Below, piece by piece: positions 61,468-64,000 of a stretch of DNA of 64,000 nucleotides (positions within the stretch are counted from its first letter, which is position 1; each line of letters starts with the position of its first letter). The stretch comes from Notospermus geniculatus (taxonomy: Eukaryota; Nemertea; Pilidiophora; Heteronemertea; Lineidae). The stretch covers positions 302,347 to 366,346 of the forward strand of contig NMRB01000003.1 of the NCBI GenBank assembly GCA_002633025.1, read 5' to 3'. Position numbers and translations under genes: made by a program. A model generated the notes under the pieces. It was not told where the DNA came from. It searched no databases and saw nothing but the letters and a program-made list of their open reading frames with translations.

Positions 61468-62693
61468 AATTGTATAATGTTGGATGAATCAGTATCGTAC
61501 CATAATGACTGAAAAAGATATTCCATCTAAGTCATTTTTCTCCTGTCGACAACCTTCCAAAATCTCATATGTCTTCTTCTCATTCTGCACCTTTTCGTGT
61601 GGAATTCTCGCCTTTTTGTGACTGTCAATATCGATACAATGGTAGATTTGGAAATGCTCCACAACAACCTTCCTTGACCTGATTATTTCAAGGATACATA
61701 CAAACCCTAAGGGCACGAACGATCGTCGTTAATTCTCTCCAATCAGCTTCTCTGGAGGGACTCCTTATCTGTAATCGCCACCTTGCCTTGTGTCACCAAC
61801 TGATAAATCACAGAAACCCAAACTATGTTCGCCCCTATTGATTTTCTTTAGTTTATGCCCGATCATAGAAGACAAGATCTTGGTCTTATTAACCTCTTGA
61901 TCTCTGAAAGACTTATTCTCACTTCAGCTTTTCATCAAATGTCGAAGTGTTCTTATGCGTATCATATATTAAACATTAACCCTTTCTACTGGTGGTCCTT
62001 AGGAGAGAAGACAATACACAAACCAACCATACCAACGTGATTTTATCAAATAATCCCCCTCCCCACCCGCGTGTAAGAAACAATTCTGTGACAGCATATC
62101 AAGAGTCATGTTACAAAAAACGAACTAAAGATCTCATTGACAGTTTCAATCTCAAACGAGCTGAACCTAACACATTCCATGTTGTCACTAACATCCCATT
62201 CTCTACATCTGAAATCAAATGCCCGTGGCATTTTCCCATGATTATCCCCATCATCGGCAAGTCTTTTGGATCTCTCCTGACTTTTCTTTGTTTGCGATGA
62301 CACCCAAAACGCCAGCTGCCAAATCTTATTATCCAACACCAATTACGTTGTGTACTCGAGAAATATTGAGACAATTCCCGGGGAGTTTTTATTCAAAGAG
62401 ATTGGCGATTTCAGATAACAATCTGAATATTTTATTCGCCTACAGGGCTCAGCACACATTGATTGCGAGGTTTAATGAAGCGTCTACGAAAAGTTGAATG
62501 TTCTCTTTATGGTCTTAAGTTCCTGGCAGAGAGTTACGTTAAGAACAAAAGCAACATGGCTTCTTTGATTTCCACACCAAGTAATCAAATCAAGATTAAA
62601 TTGAATGAGGTTTTTCTAAGAATGCTTTAGAATGTGAAATTCATCTATAGCTTGCGAGCCTTGATGGTTCTGCCGATTAAGTTCCACTTTTCT
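61468..62693. other. unassigned stretch
   Basis: Plus-strand frames at 61855-62040 and 61992-62300 overlap and look protein-like in part (KRTKDLIDSF), but no family was recognised. They may be remnants of an old element or chance. Confidence 0.4.
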
Positions 62694-63004
62694 TCATGAT
62701 CTATTGTATGGGATTTTTCCGTCGGCATCGAAGCCATAGCATTATGGGACCTGGTATTAGTACCGAAGAGGCCACCTCAAGCTGCTGATGTTCCCATCTT
62801 GGATGGGAATCTTTTACTTGCCCTTGCAGAGGGGCAAGGTACAAGGCACCACGGCTTACTGTCCCATGCGACGGACTGAAGAGCCAGGGATGATTAAATC
62901 CCATAAATGCGATATGCCCGGGATTCGAACCCGGGACCTGCCGCTTGCTCAGCTAAGCGGACGTGATAACCACTAGGCTGTCAAGGGTCCTCATGATCTA
63001 TCGT
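62694..63004 (-). mobile_element. tRNA-derived SINE, family S1, complete with target duplications
   Basis: The element is 62708-62990, flanked by TCATGATCTAT(T/C)GT at 62694-62707 and 62991-63004 (13 of 14 identical). On the minus strand it begins with a tRNA-like head: A box AGCCTAGTGGTTATCACG, then a B box GGTTCGAATCCCGGG, as in a tRNA of the valine type. A ~170-bp body follows with GTAAGCCGTGGTGCCTTGTA and a palindromic TCCCATCCAAGATGGGAAC segment. The tail ends CGACGGAAAAATCCCAT. SINEs are copied by the enzymes of LINE elements, and this copy looks fairly young. Other copies are at 1-170, 2606-2876 and 26829-27112. Confidence 0.9.
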
Positions 63005-64000
63005 TATTATGGAGGACTCCAGCATTTGCTTCACAGGCTGAAATCTGTCAAGAGCGTGTGCCATGCTTTGCGTTGCTCTTGTTGCACAATGGGACCGATT
63101 CCACATAAGCCTTGGTTTCCCTCTTTTTGCAGCCAGTGCCAACAGGCCATGAGTCCCGCTTTAAATAACTACCAAAGCTGACAAAAACAGACAGTAGCTG
63201 CTTAAACATCATCACCACTGCCAAATCTGCACTGCTGTTCTAAGATATATTCAATCTAACCTTTATAATCTAGATACATAGACCTGGGGTGTTCCCAATT
63301 ATCGGTTATCTATAAACCAATAAGTTGAATAGATTTCTATCAGTATTTCATATGATGCGGCCTTGCCAACATGTCAATTAGAAATGAGATATACTGACAT
63401 TTTACATTCAATTAGAGACCTGACATGCCTGACTGGATGCCATGTTCATTGAATACTAATAGGAAATCAAAGACCTTATTGCTAACATGGTCTTTCAAAA
63501 GAAGCAGTTTCACCGCACTCATGTTGAAGTCCAGAATGAGAAACATAATGCTTTGAAATGCATTCTGAGTTACTCATACCAGAATCGATGAAACGAGATA
63601 TGCACTATTCATCTCTTACAAGGCATTGATTGATCGGAATGATTTAAGAAATAGGTCAGTGTTGCAGATCACATATACATCAAAGGGTTTATTGATCTGC
63701 TGGCACATTGCATTATCTGCACTTGGTTTGCCATCAAATCTGTGTCATTCTGCCATTGATTTGCGTTGAGATTAAGAGAACTGTGCAATGATTTTTGTTC
63801 CGCGGCTGGACGTGTCACTATGGAGTGGACCCAGTCAGTGCCCAACTAGTCCATAATGTAGCTTCTTCACTTGGCTCAGACATTATCTTACCTGTCTCTA
63901 ACATGTTGCTCGCATGTGCGCCAAATCTTGTTTTAGTCATCTTAAAGCCTCACGGTATTGAATTTTATGATTTTCAAAGTATTATGAGAGTGCAGGTGGA
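63005..64000. other. unassigned non-coding stretch
   Basis: Nothing recognisable was seen to the end of the window. Confidence 0.4.

Noticed and set aside
62920-62985. Possible functional tRNA
   Set aside because: The A and B boxes are good but the acceptor stem does not pair, and the sequence continues as a SINE body shared by other copies.

Overview
This window looks like a piece of nuclear genome from an animal, most likely a heterozygous marine invertebrate. The DNA is AT-rich. No open frame exceeds about 150 codons on either strand, and none resembles a complete conserved protein. There are no operons or ribosome-binding sites. TACATGTA-type motifs are frequent, and many small palindromic transposons and tRNA-derived SINEs are present. 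The species cannot be named from this sequence. I found no intact protein gene, rRNA, functional tRNA or CRISPR array. The window reads as intergenic or intronic DNA with a few possible short exons, all given at low confidence.

Layout: 1-7.6 kb is mostly unassigned, with two copies of a tRNA-derived SINE (family S1). 7.6-14.7 kb holds two repeated blocks with single N bases at 8104 and 10740. Comparing the copies shows a 2,317-bp transposon-like insertion at 11302-13618, with a 4-bp target duplication, short terminal inverted repeats and an empty site in the other copy. Three palindromic elements lie inside it, including a ~606-bp near-palindrome. 18.4-19.65 kb is a near-identical repeat on both sides of a 103-base N run. 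21.7-26.2 kb is a 2.2-kb repeat around a single N, with a ~66-bp minisatellite whose copy number differs between the copies. 26.3-33 kb holds further SINE families, one with a palindromic element nested in it. 38.1-39.4 kb is another repeat around a single N, again with an insertion in only one copy. 42-44 kb has two palindromic elements. 48-55 kb has a large tandem duplication followed by a smaller one. It carries a series of splice-acceptor-like motifs that all lead into a similar ATG(C/T)TG sequence. 55-64 kb is mostly unassigned, with microsatellites, a 30-bp triplet repeat and a complete S1 SINE with target-site duplications.

The main theme is that repeated copies act as natural before-and-after pairs, which lets several mobile elements be delimited from the sequence itself. 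At five of the six junctions the copies meet at an N or run of Ns, so most of these duplications are probably two haplotypes placed in tandem by the assembly rather than real duplications.
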